Shown: positions 17,719 through 25,181, counted from the first letter of the stretch. The stretch: DNA of 32,663 nucleotides from Actinomycetota bacterium (GCA_963169245.1 CAUJEC010000167.1:1-32663); one strand, 5' to 3'. Made by a program: numbers and translations. Notes: generated by a model from the letters alone, not told the origin.

Positions 17719-18642
17719 ATGCCAATTCAGATTGACGAAGACCTACCAGAACCGATGACGCCCGCCTCCGAGGATTCAAATGTCAGTCAGCCAAGGTTCG
17801 TCACCGATCCCCTGACCGGTCGCGAGACAGTCGTCGTTGCTTCTCGTCAGAGTCGCCCCAATCTCCCCGACCGGGGTTGCCCGTTCTGTCCCGGTGGCCT
17901 CGAGGCCCCGGAGCCGTATGAGACCCGCTGGTTCACGAATCGCTGGCCGGCTCTTGGAGATGCCCGCTGCGAGGTCGTTCTCTACAGCCCAGAACATCAC
18001 GCCTCGTTCTGGTCGCTCGGGGTGGATGGTGCCTGCCGGGTGATCGATCTGTGGGCCGAACGCACTCGCGAACTCGGCAGTCGTGATGACGTCGACTACG
18101 TCCTCATCTTCGAGAACCGTGGGCCCGAGGTTGGGGCGACGATCGCTCATCCACACGGACAGATCTATGCCTTCGCTGACGTTCCGCCGGCGGTAAGCAA
18201 CGAGCTCGACCATGGCAGTCTCGATCTGCCCCCAACCGATGATCCTCGAGTGGTGAGCGCTGTGGGCGACTGGGTGGCATGGATTCCCGATGCAGCGACC
18301 TACCCATATGAGATGCGTATCGGTAACCGTGGCGACATCGGTTCCCTGACCGATATGGACCTGGATCGTGTCGGTCTGGCATCGGTGCTCGTGGACGTGC
18401 TCGCTCGGCTGGATCAGTTCTTCGACGAACCGACTCCGTACATGCTCTGGATCCATCAGACTCCGACGGATGGAAAGGCGTGGCCATCGGCCAGACTCCA
18501 CTTCCACATCGTCCCGCTGCGAAGGGCCGGCGGAGTCACCAGATTCGTCGCAGCGGCCGAACTGGGCGCCGAGGTCTATTTCAATCCTGTCGAGCCCGAA
18601 CGAGCGGCGAGAGACCTTCGAACACAACCCGGAGCGCTGTGA
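17719..18642 (+). CDS. galT: Galactose-1-phosphate uridylyltransferase
   Basis: Enzyme of the Leloir pathway that exchanges UDP-glucose and galactose-1-phosphate, giving UDP-galactose and glucose-1-phosphate. It has 307 residues. CPFCPG (Cys54, Cys57) is the metal-binding pair, FENRGPEVGAT and HPHGQ (144-148, nucleophile His146) form the active site, and HFHIVPL near 268 is the second His cluster. It could instead use another sugar-1-phosphate, but the adjoining galK argues for galactose. Its stop overlaps the galK start by 4 bp (GTGA). The ATG at 17719 lacks a strong Shine-Dalgarno site; an in-frame ATG at 17755 is a possible alternative. Confidence 0.93.
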   Translation: MPIQIDEDLPEPMTPASEDSNVSQPRFVTDPLTGRETVVVASRQSRPNLPDRGCPFCPGGLEAPEPYETRWFTNRWPALGDARCEVVLYSPEHHASFWSLGVDGACRVIDLWAERTRELGSRDDVDYVLIFENRGPEVGATIAHPHGQIYAFADVPPAVSNELDHGSLDLPPTDDPRVVSAVGDWVAWIPDAATYPYEMRIGNRGDIGSLTDMDLDRVGLASVLVDVLARLDQFFDEPTPYMLWIHQTPTDGKAWPSARLHFHIVPLRRAGGVTRFVAAAELGAEVYFNPVEPERAARDLRTQPGAL

Positions 18643-19661
18643 AACCCAGAGACGATTACCAACCAGTTCTGCGAGCGACGGCTCCGGGACGAGTGAACCT
18701 GATCGGCGATCACACCGACTACATGGGTGGGCTCGCAATGCCCATGACGGTTCCGATGTCAACAGTCATAGAAGCCCGTCAACTCCCAGGCCGGATACTG
18801 CTTCATTCCGACAGCCAACCGGAGCCGCTGGAGATGACCCTGCCGGTTCTCGACGCAGCCAGTGTCACACCGAAATGGGGGCGATATGTGGCGGCGGTCG
18901 CCCAACTCCTGGGGGCACCACTGGGAGTGGAGGGCAAGATCACCTCCGACCTGCCGGTTGGCGCAGGCCTGTCATCAAGCGCAGCACTCGAGGTGGCCAC
19001 GGCCTTGATACTCGGAGCCAACGGAACAACCCTCGATCTCGCCCGTCTCTGCCAGGCTGCAGAGCACCTCGCCAGCGGCGTCCCGAGTGGCCTGATGGAT
19101 CAGATGGCGATCATCGGTTCGGAGCCGGGCCATGGGCTACTCATCGACTTCACCACACTGGAGACCGAGTCGGTGCCGCTACCGGAGTCGTTCCAGTTCT
19201 GGGTGATCGATTCCAACCAACGACGCAAACTCGAGAACTCCGACTACGCGTCCCGGCGGGCCGAATGTGAGAAGGCACAGGAACTGATAGGGCCGCTCCC
19301 CGCAGCCGATCCTGCTCTGGTGGAGTCAATAGTGGATCCGACGCTCAGGGCCCGAGCCCGTCACGTCATGTCCGAATGCGCCAGGGTGAGGGACTTCGGC
19401 GATGCCATGCGCGCGGAGGACATCGCCGAATGCGGGCATCTGATGCTGTCGAGCCACGAGTCGCTGCGAGTGGATTTCGAGGTGTCCACCGCGGACCTCG
19501 ACAACCGCGTCGACGATCTCATGTCCACTCCAGGAGTTCACGGAGCACGGCTCACCGGGGCGGGTTTCGGTGGCTGCCTGGTGGCGCTCGCCGAACCTCA
19601 AGTCGAGTTGGACGGATGGCGTGTGTCTCCCTCAGGGGCGGCGAGGCTGGAAATCCTCTGA
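18639..19661 (+). CDS. galK: Galactokinase
   Basis: GHMP-family kinase of 340 residues that phosphorylates galactose at C1 with ATP, feeding GalT. The galactokinase signature GRVNLIGDHTDYMGG is at 17-31, with Asp in place of the usual Glu before HTDY. The ATP-binding GHMP motif PVGAGLSSSAAL is at 106-117, and the C-terminal motif is TGAGFGGCLVAL. It is somewhat shorter than the usual 380 residues. The GTG at 18639 is chosen because it overlaps the galT stop in the GTGA arrangement, has GGAG upstream and begins just before the conserved core. No galE or transporter gene is in the window. Confidence 0.94.
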   Translation: MKPRDDYQPVLRATAPGRVNLIGDHTDYMGGLAMPMTVPMSTVIEARQLPGRILLHSDSQPEPLEMTLPVLDAASVTPKWGRYVAAVAQLLGAPLGVEGKITSDLPVGAGLSSSAALEVATALILGANGTTLDLARLCQAAEHLASGVPSGLMDQMAIIGSEPGHGLLIDFTTLETESVPLPESFQFWVIDSNQRRKLENSDYASRRAECEKAQELIGPLPAADPALVESIVDPTLRARARHVMSECARVRDFGDAMRAEDIAECGHLMLSSHESLRVDFEVSTADLDNRVDDLMSTPGVHGARLTGAGFGGCLVALAEPQVELDGWRVSPSGAARLEIL

Positions 19662-19674
19662 GCCAGTGTCAGCC

Positions 19675-20325
19675 TCAGCGCTCGCCTCGCAACAGGGTGG
19701 CCTTCTGGGTATCGAACTCAGCTTGGGTGATATGACCTTGTTCCAGCAGTGAGGCCAGCTTCGCTATCTCATCGGCCGTTGAAGCGGTGCTGGTTACAGC
19801 AGCTGCTGCATTCGCGCTGATCCGATCGAATTTCCGGTTCTCGTTCTCCTCGATCTGCTGGTAGATCGCGTTCTGGACCTTCACCGGATTCCGAACGTGA
19901 GAGAACTTCTCGGTTCCGCGCTCACCGGCTGACTCGAGCGCGAGGCTTCCGCATCCGACCATCCGCTCTAAGACGTTCTGCTCGAAGAAAACCGTGTTTA
20001 TTCGTTCAAGTGGGATCTCAACTCCCGACCTCTTGAGAATCCCCTGTCTGAAGATGCATCGATCTGTGGTTACAACGAACTGCTCCGACATGAAGTTGAC
20101 CCACTCGACGAGAAAGTAGATGAGCGCACCGACGATCAACACGGCGACCACGACCTTGAATACCGCCCACGCGTTGCCCTCGGGCTGCCACCAGAACACG
20201 ACCCAGAGTCCGAACAGCACCGACACGACCAGCGCCAGGACGCTCTTGAACAGGACGATCGGATGCGGATGCATGTCGAGAACGATCTGTTCGCTTGAAT
20301 GGAGCTCAGAGGTCTTGAATGCCAC
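19675..20325 (-). CDS. PH-domain (bPH2) membrane protein with C-terminal SHOCT
   Basis: Protein of 216 residues. An N-terminal cytosolic part is followed by two transmembrane helices (VLALVVSVLFGLWVVFWW and VFKVVVAVLIVGALIYFLV). Next comes a bacterial PH-like domain (FVVTTDRCIFRQGILKRSGVEIPLERI read in parts: VVTTDR, RQGIL, EIPLERI, GSLALES). Residues about 180-214 are a SHOCT domain (IAKLASLLEQGHITQAEF), a short oligomerisation or binding module. The biochemical role is unknown; such proteins are often envelope-stress linked. The GTG start at 20325 is chosen because TACTGT ends 6 bases upstream, fitting a leaderless transcript; a frame start at 20373 is the alternative. It converges with galK, with a 13-bp gap. 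Confidence 0.85.
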   Translation of the reverse strand: MAFKTSELHSSEQIVLDMHPHPIVLFKSVLALVVSVLFGLWVVFWWQPEGNAWAVFKVVVAVLIVGALIYFLVEWVNFMSEQFVVTTDRCIFRQGILKRSGVEIPLERINTVFFEQNVLERMVGCGSLALESAGERGTEKFSHVRNPVKVQNAIYQQIEENENRKFDRISANAAAAVTSTASTADEIAKLASLLEQGHITQAEFDTQKATLLRGER

Positions 20326-20331
20326 AGGTGA

Positions 20332-20337
20332 ACAGTA
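20332..20337 (-). promoter_or_regulatory. Leaderless -10 box for the PH-SHOCT gene
   Basis: TACTGT (minus strand), 6 bases before GTG 20325. The spacing puts transcription start at the start codon. The 16-bp palindrome at 20354-20369 falls on the -35 position. Confidence 0.5.
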
Positions 20338-20353
20338 GACGGCCCACACAGCT

Positions 20354-20369
20354 GGATATGGCCATATCC
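20354..20369. promoter_or_regulatory. Perfect 16-bp palindrome, candidate operator
   Basis: GGATATGGCCATATCC is a perfect palindrome in the gap between the divergent PH-SHOCT and thioredoxin genes. It overlaps the expected -35 of the PH-SHOCT promoter and lies about 80 bp before the thioredoxin start. The shape fits a dimeric repressor site; no regulator gene is next to it. Confidence 0.45.
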
Positions 20370-20445
20370 GCACAGTGGCATGGACCAGTCGTCAGTCCCG
20401 AGTCGCAGCGGGAATAGCTGCGATGCGAAGTGAGTTTGGGTCACC

Positions 20446-20817
20446 ATGAGCACTGTTGAACTCACTCAGGACAGCTTCGAATCAACGATCGCGGGCGATG
20501 GAATAGTGATCGTCGACTGGTGGGCGTCGTGGTGTGGTCCCTGCATGGCCTTCGCCCCGGTCTACGAGTCGGTGTCGAGTCGCCACCCCGACATCGTCTT
20601 CGCCAAGGTCGACACGGAAGCAGAGATGGATCTCTCCGCAGCGGCTCAGATCCAGTCGATCCCGACGCTGATGATCTTCCGCGATGGGATCCTGGTGTTC
20701 CGTCAGTCCGGCGCACTGCCAGAGGACGCTCTTGAGGACATCTTGGGTCAGGCCCGTGGCCTGGACATGGATCAGGTTCGCGCCGCAGTAGCTGAGGCAG
20801 AGGCGGCGAACGCTTAG
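20446..20817 (+). CDS. trxA: Thioredoxin
   Basis: Protein of 123 residues with the thioredoxin fold and active site SWCGPCMAF (Cys30, Cys33), the cis-proline motif SIPTLMIF and a Trp-rich strand before the active site (VIVDWWASWC). It reduces protein disulfides in the cytoplasm. An extra helix after the fold (DQVRAAVAEAEAANA) gives it about 15 residues more than E. coli Trx. It is divergent from the PH-SHOCT gene. No reductase gene is nearby. Confidence 0.93.
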   Translation: MSTVELTQDSFESTIAGDGIVIVDWWASWCGPCMAFAPVYESVSSRHPDIVFAKVDTEAEMDLSAAAQIQSIPTLMIFRDGILVFRQSGALPEDALEDILGQARGLDMDQVRAAVAEAEAANA

Positions 20818-20875
20818 CAGCGCCGCCTGACGCCTCGGCTGGTCTCGGCGGGCCGGTCGGGTTCCGTCCGATCAC

Positions 20876-20905
20876 ACCACGTCCGAGGACACCACGTCCG
20901 AGGAC
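20876..20905. repeat. 15-bp perfect tandem duplication upstream of uvrD2
   Basis: ACCACGTCCGAGGAC occurs twice in direct succession (20876-20890 and 20891-20905), just upstream of the presumed uvrD2 promoter. Confidence 0.85.
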
Positions 20906-20937
20906 TGGTCCCCGGTCAAGGTGTCACACTCCCCTGA

Positions 20938-20943
20938 TAGGTT
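20938..20943 (+). promoter_or_regulatory. Leaderless -10 box for uvrD2
   Basis: TAGGTT fits TANNNT and ends 7 bases before the in-frame GTG at 20951. It lies inside the longer frame from 20921, so it decides between the two starts. Confidence 0.5.
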
Positions 20944-20950
20944 CGCCCGT

Positions 20951-23194
20951 GTGCCCGGATCGCTCTTGGAACTCGATGTGAACTCAAGCCAACCTGAGGA
21001 CCACGAAGGCGGTCGGCAGTCCGACCCCCTAATTCGGTTGCTCAACGAGGCGCAGTTTCAGGCTGTCACCACCGACGCATCCCCTCTGCGTGTTCTCGCA
21101 GGCGCGGGTTCCGGCAAGACCCGAGTGCTCACTCACCGGATCGCTTACCGAGCCCGGAACAACGCACTCGACCCCTCGCGTACCCTGGCGGTCACATTCA
21201 CACGCAAGGCCGCAACCGAGCTTCGCTCACGACTCGCTAGCCTCGGACTGCGTGACGGGGTCACCTCTGGCACGTTCCACTCAATCGCCTATGCCCAGCT
21301 TCGACAGCGCTGGGAGGAACGCGGTGTGCGTCCACCAGAACTTCTCGATCGCAAGGTCAGCTTCGTCAGTCGCCTCATGAGCGCCAAACAGCGCCCATAT
21401 GCAATAGATGTCGTGGGCGAGATCGAATGGGCGGTCGCCAGAATGGTCTCCCCAGAGGACTATGAGCGTGAAGCGCAGCGGGCCGGCCGTTCAACCGCGC
21501 TTGATTCCGGTGCTATCGCATCGATCTACGAGCGATTCCTGAAGGAGAAACTCCGCAAGCGACTGGTCGATTTCGATGATCTGCTTCGACTCGCCGTGCG
21601 CGATCTGGAGGCCGACCCCGTATACGCGGCCGCTCAACAATGGCGCTTCCGACACTTGTTCATAGACGAGTTCCAAGACGTCAACCCTCTGCAGTTCAGG
21701 CTGGTCAAGGCATGGCTTGGACCGGAGTCGGATCTGTGTGCAGTCGGCGACCCGAACCAGGCGATCTACGCATGGAACGGTGCAGATGCGCGATACATGG
21801 TCGATTTCGAGAGCTACTTCCCTGGCGCACACACCATCGTCCTCGACCGCAACTACCGTTCAACCCCTCAAATACTTGCGGTGGCAAATGCTGTACTCGC
21901 CGAGGGGGGTGGCAAGACCTTGATCCGGCTCCGATCCGAACAGCGCGACGGACCGGTCCCGGCAGTCATCAGCCACGACAATGCCACCGAGGAGTCGCGA
22001 TCGATCGCCCGCGAGGTGCGGGACCGTCACTCGCAGGGGAAGGGGTGGTCGCGACAGGCCGTCCTTGTTCGCACCAATGCCCAAGCTCTGCAGATAGTCG
22101 AGGAGTTCAAAAGGAACGGCATTCCTCACACCATCCGCGGGGCAGCGAGTCTCCTGACACAGCCAGAGATCCGCGACGCTCTCACGGTCCTGCGGCAGGC
22201 CACGTCGTTGGACGTCGGACTGGCCGATGTCGAGGACTCTCTACGTCAGCGCGCACCAGGATACTTCGCTCGCCAACAAAGCCAGGCGGCCCGCACCGAC
22301 CCAGAGTCCTCGGAGGGATTGGATCCTCCGAGGCATCCGGACGAACCTGCTTCGACATCGAACCCATCTGACGCCGACGTCTCCATGACCGATGAGCGAG
22401 TGGCGAACCTCTTGGAACTCATCAGACTCGGGCGCGAATACCTCGTTCTGGACCCGACTGGTGGAATCACCGGATTCAACTCGTGGCTACGGTCAACGCT
22501 CCAGGGTGATGACCGCGCGGCGGGCGATGTAGTGGAGGTCATGAGCTTCCACGCCGCCAAGGGACTTGAGTGGCCAGTGGTTCACCTCGCTGGGCTCGAA
22601 GAGGGGTACGTGCCCATCCATCACGCCAAAGAACTGCCGGCCGCAATTGCGGAGGAACGCAGGCTCCTCTACGTGGCCATGACTCGCGCCCGCGAGGAAC
22701 TCATCTGCAACTGGGCCCAGAGCCGTGAGTTCGGATCCAGGTCGGTCAAGCGAAAGCCCTCCCCATGGGTGGAGACGATTCTGAACACGACACAACTGAC
22801 AGCCCCTGCGCTGAGTGGCCAGGCTGGCGTGGCCAGAGCGCGAGCAGCTCGACAGGCAGCGAAAGGTGCTTCGAAGCGTGGCACCTCGCAACGTCAGAAC
22901 ACTGCGGATGGTGGACATCGAATCAAGGGTGGTGATTCGGCTTCAAAGAAGGACCGAATAGCCGCCCTCGGGCCTGACCGCGCCCTCTTCGAGGAACTCA
23001 GGATATGGCGCAAAGCCCAGGCCGACGCAGCAGATGTTCCCGCCTTCGTCGTCTTCAACGACGAGACGCTCATTGAACTGGCTTCCAGACGTCCGAGTTC
23101 GACAGATGAGATCCTCTCTGTAAGCGGCATCGGCCCGGTCAAAGCACATCGTTACTCCGAGGAGCTACTCGCCCTGATCGCGGCGGCCGACTGA
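20951..23194 (+). CDS. uvrD2: UvrD2-like ATP-dependent DNA helicase with HRDC domain
   Basis: SF1A helicase of 747 residues for DNA repair and unwinding. Walker A AGAGSGKT is at 50-57, motif Ia TFTRKAATEL follows, Walker B IDEFQD is at about 238-243, GDPNQAIYAWNGA is motif III, and VMSFHAAKGLEW and VAMTRARE are the late motifs. A C-terminal HRDC domain covers about 675-745 (ISSVSGIGP-type: ILSVSGIGPVKAHRY), which is the UvrD2 architecture of mycobacteria. The linker before HRDC is Ala/Lys/Ser-rich and lacks the tetracysteine motif found in mycobacterial UvrD2. GTG 20951 is preferred because of the TAGGTT -10 box 7 bases upstream; GTG 20921 would add 10 residues. Confidence 0.93.
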   Translation: MPGSLLELDVNSSQPEDHEGGRQSDPLIRLLNEAQFQAVTTDASPLRVLAGAGSGKTRVLTHRIAYRARNNALDPSRTLAVTFTRKAATELRSRLASLGLRDGVTSGTFHSIAYAQLRQRWEERGVRPPELLDRKVSFVSRLMSAKQRPYAIDVVGEIEWAVARMVSPEDYEREAQRAGRSTALDSGAIASIYERFLKEKLRKRLVDFDDLLRLAVRDLEADPVYAAAQQWRFRHLFIDEFQDVNPLQFRLVKAWLGPESDLCAVGDPNQAIYAWNGADARYMVDFESYFPGAHTIVLDRNYRSTPQILAVANAVLAEGGGKTLIRLRSEQRDGPVPAVISHDNATEESRSIAREVRDRHSQGKGWSRQAVLVRTNAQALQIVEEFKRNGIPHTIRGAASLLTQPEIRDALTVLRQATSLDVGLADVEDSLRQRAPGYFARQQSQAARTDPESSEGLDPPRHPDEPASTSNPSDADVSMTDERVANLLELIRLGREYLVLDPTGGITGFNSWLRSTLQGDDRAAGDVVEVMSFHAAKGLEWPVVHLAGLEEGYVPIHHAKELPAAIAEERRLLYVAMTRAREELICNWAQSREFGSRSVKRKPSPWVETILNTTQLTAPALSGQAGVARARAARQAAKGASKRGTSQRQNTADGGHRIKGGDSASKKDRIAALGPDRALFEELRIWRKAQADAADVPAFVVFNDETLIELASRRPSSTDEILSVSGIGPVKAHRYSEELLALIAAAD

Positions 23195-23219
23195 CCGGCT
23201 GCCCAGGCACTCGGAATAC

Positions 23220-23249
23220 ATGCCATCCCAGGGTGCCATCATCGGCGTC
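23220..23249 (+). repeat. 30-nt exact copy of an internal kgd segment
   Basis: These 30 bases are identical to 26995-27024, which are codons 314-323 of kgd (MPSQGAIIGV). The match begins at an ATG and stops at a codon boundary, and the flanks are unrelated. A second copy this long is not expected by chance in a window of this size. Confidence 0.95.
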
Positions 23250-23294
23250 AACGCTGACGGAAGCAGCAATGGCATAAGCTGCCAACAGGACTAG
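23220..23294 (+). CDS. Possible 24-codon leader ORF before parD
   Basis: ATG 23220 opens a 24-residue frame: the ten residues shared with Kgd, then NADGSSNGISCQQD. Its TAG (23292-23294) ends one base before the parD Shine-Dalgarno GCGGAGGA, so ribosomes finishing it would be placed at the parD start. A weak GGA lies 6 bases before the ATG. It may equally be an accident of the duplicated segment. Confidence 0.25.
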   Translation: MPSQGAIIGVNADGSSNGISCQQD

Positions 23295-23310
23295 CGGAGG
23301 AACTGTAACG

Positions 23311-23592
23311 ATGCCCACCCGAAACGTGGTCCTCACCGATCGCCAACAACGTCTCGTCGAGGAACTGGTGTCAACCGGCGAGTATCAGAACGCGAGCGAA
23401 GTCCTACGCGAGGGACTTCGCCTGATCGAGGCTCGTCGTAATTTCGATCGTGAAAAGCTGGATCTTCTTCGAGCGTTGGCCCAACAAGGCTGGGACGACG
23501 AATCTGGGAGCCGCTACATCGACTTGGACGAAGACCAACTGGCTAAGGGCATCGCCCAGCTCCGATTCGGGCCCCGAATAACCCGGGCATGA
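23311..23592 (+). CDS. parD: ParD-family antitoxin
   Basis: Protein of 93 residues. The N-terminus MPTRNVVLTDRQQRLVEELV followed by GEYQNASEVLREGLRLIE is the ribbon-helix-helix domain of ParD antitoxins; the rest is the flexible, acidic toxin-binding tail. It should bind the operon's own promoter and neutralise the ParE toxin. GGAGGA at 23296-23301 gives a strong ribosome binding site. The toxin gene starts 1 bp after its stop, the usual antitoxin-first order. Confidence 0.92.
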   Translation: MPTRNVVLTDRQQRLVEELVSTGEYQNASEVLREGLRLIEARRNFDREKLDLLRALAQQGWDDESGSRYIDLDEDQLAKGIAQLRFGPRITRA

Positions 23593-23593
23593 T

Positions 23594-23947
23594 GTGCAGA
23601 TTCGAATTACCGAGAGCGCCCAGTCAGACATCAACGAAATCCTTCGCTGGACCGCCAACAACTTCGGGGACGAAGCCGCCCAGAGATACCTCGCGTTGGT
23701 CACCGCCGCAATTTTCGACGTTGCAGAGGATCCCGAGCGAGTGGGAAGCATTTCACGCCCCGAGTTAGGACCAGCGGCTATGACCTGGCACCTACGTCTC
23801 AGCCGAAGTCGATCCAGCAGTGAGGTTCAAAGACCGCGCCATTTCCTGATCTACCGAGTCGTCGATCAACACGTCCTGCTGGGCCGAGTGCTACATGACG
23901 CAATGGAGCCTTCTAGGCACATGGGAAGTGACGAGACCTTCGAGTAG
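23594..23947 (+). CDS. parE: ParE-family toxin
   Basis: Protein of 117 residues of the RelE/ParE superfamily; ParE toxins typically poison DNA gyrase. Visible landmarks are QIRITESAQSDINEILRW, the helix AAQRYLALVTAAIFDVAEDPERVG, RPELGP, and the C-terminal YRVVDQHVLLGRVLHDAMEPSRH, where RVLHxxMDPxRH is the family signature. It carries an extra Ser/Arg-rich stretch (RLSRSRSSSEVQRPRH) before the last strands, making it about 20 residues longer than usual. It starts at GTG 23594, directly coupled to parD. The frame is intact, so the module may be active. Confidence 0.9.
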   Translation: MQIRITESAQSDINEILRWTANNFGDEAAQRYLALVTAAIFDVAEDPERVGSISRPELGPAAMTWHLRLSRSRSSSEVQRPRHFLIYRVVDQHVLLGRVLHDAMEPSRHMGSDETFE

Positions 23948-24130
23948 GCGCACCGGTACCAGGAGGAGGCGAACTGCTGCTGTCCAGAACTATTCGCGAT
24001 CTGACATCGCTTCGAACGAACTTCGATAACAGGTGGCTCCGAGCAAGTGCCAGCGATGAGCACTTACGAACCTGCTGCCGGTCTCGCGTGAGCGAGGAAG
24101 TAAGCCGATATGGCCGATCGGTTTCACCAT

Positions 24131-24199
24131 GACATCGGACAGGATCCCCGGGTCGTACAACGCACCGAGTTCGGCCAGCTAGGCGAGCTTGTCATCCAT
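24131..24199 (-). pseudogene. Broken SHOCT-domain remnant
   Basis: Reading the minus strand from ATG 24199 gives MDDKLA, a stop (TAG at 24181-24179), then LAELGALYDPGILSDV. This resembles the SHOCT consensus (KLAxLAELRDxGILTDEEF). The in-frame stop and loss of similarity after SDV mark it as a decayed fragment. Confidence 0.5.
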
Positions 24200-24228
24200 A
24201 CTCGGCCCAGCCTGTGCCGGAGCCGCCG

Positions 24229-24348
24229 CGGGTGACGAGTTGGTTGACCGAGGGGATCGCCGCCTGGAACAACAACCCCAAACCGTTCGTCTGGCACTAG
24301 ACCGCCGAAGAGATCCTTGACAGCCTCAAGAAATAACTAACGAACATC
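24229..24348 (+). pseudogene. IS630-family transposase C-terminal remnant
   Basis: The plus frame reads TEGIAAWNNNPKPFVWH, a stop (TAG 24298-24300), TAEEILDSLKK, a stop (TAA 24334-24336), then LTNI and a stop. This is the typical C-terminus of IS630-type transposases (AWNxNPKPFVWxKTAxEIL). Single-base changes explain both stops (AAG to TAG, TAC to TAA). The catalytic DDE part is absent. Confidence 0.75.
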
Positions 24349-24367
24349 TGACGCGGGACACTGGGAA

Positions 24368-25126
24368 CTAGGACAACTTGTCCCGTTCGTCGAGCAGCGC
24401 CTTGAAATGACCGGGTTCGATCGCAATGAACAGACCCTGCGCCTCCGCAGTCAGAACACCGTCGCATCGGATCTCTCCCCGTGCGTAGATCTTCCGACCT
24501 TCCCGACGGTCGAACCACCCGGTGAGTTGCAACTCCCGCTCCAGGGGCGTCGGACGTCGATAGTCGACGCCTAAGTGGGCGGTCATGCCCTGCGCGCCGG
24601 ACAAGGCCTGTGTAGCCCCTAGCAATTCGTCGAACGCCCCGGCGACATAGCCGCCGTGCACACAGCCGGGCGGACCTTCATAGGCAGAACTGAACGTGAC
24701 GGTCGCCTCAACACGATCCTCGACGTACTCCATGAACAGCGGAGGCGACAGCGGATTGGCGAGCCCGATGAAAGGGCTGTGATCAAAGAAGGTGTTCCAG
24801 CGATCATCACCCGGTTTCACACCCTCGAGCTCTCCCCCAGCGGTGGCCGCCTCGGCAAACCCCTTGTATGTCAACCCGGCTGGCAACTCTCGCAGCAGTT
24901 CACCGAAGGATTCCGCAGCGTCCGCAGCCCGATTGAGTTCCTCGGCACTCGCAGTGGTGCGGGACAACAGATCGATCATCTCACGCAGCCCAGCCGCTAG
25001 TCGGCGTGCGGCTGCCCTCTCGGGGGTCACATCCATGAGGCCGATCCCCTCGACGCGTGGGCTCCTGTTCGGAGCTACGAATGGGATCACCGGCTCGTCG
25101 CGCTCGACATCTTGTTGACTACTCAT
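24368..25126 (-). CDS. PaaI-type hotdog-fold thioesterase
   Basis: Protein of 252 residues. The C-terminal half is a hotdog domain of the PaaI family with the signature CVHGGYVAGAFDELLG at 155-170, where the His-Gly-Gly loop and Asp166 are the expected catalytic elements; it would hydrolyse an acyl-CoA thioester. The N-terminal 100 residues form a mainly helical extension (RRLAAGLREMIDLLSRT) with no recognised domain, common in actinobacterial members. The start at 25126 has GGTGAGGA upstream. It lies 55 bp downstream of exoA on the same strand. The substrate is unknown. Confidence 0.88.
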   Translation of the reverse strand: MSSQQDVERDEPVIPFVAPNRSPRVEGIGLMDVTPERAAARRLAAGLREMIDLLSRTTASAEELNRAADAAESFGELLRELPAGLTYKGFAEAATAGGELEGVKPGDDRWNTFFDHSPFIGLANPLSPPLFMEYVEDRVEATVTFSSAYEGPPGCVHGGYVAGAFDELLGATQALSGAQGMTAHLGVDYRRPTPLERELQLTGWFDRREGRKIYARGEIRCDGVLTAEAQGLFIAIEPGHFKALLDERDKLS

Positions 25127-25181
25127 CTGTCCTCACCTGAAGATCCGCTGTCGCTATGTGGATACGGGCCATTGAAGGTTC

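Larger units (their letters stand above)
23948..24367. other. Gene-poor stretch with decayed mobile-element DNA
   Basis: About 420 bp without an intact gene between parE and the thioesterase gene. It holds a SHOCT-like coding remnant on the minus strand and the tail of an IS630-type transposase on the plus strand, both with stop codons. No terminal inverted repeats or clear element ends were seen. Confidence 0.7.

Noticed and set aside
18480-18638. 53-codon N-terminal extension of galK
   Set aside because: It overlaps the galT coding sequence and shows no galactokinase similarity; the GTG overlapping the galT stop is a better start.
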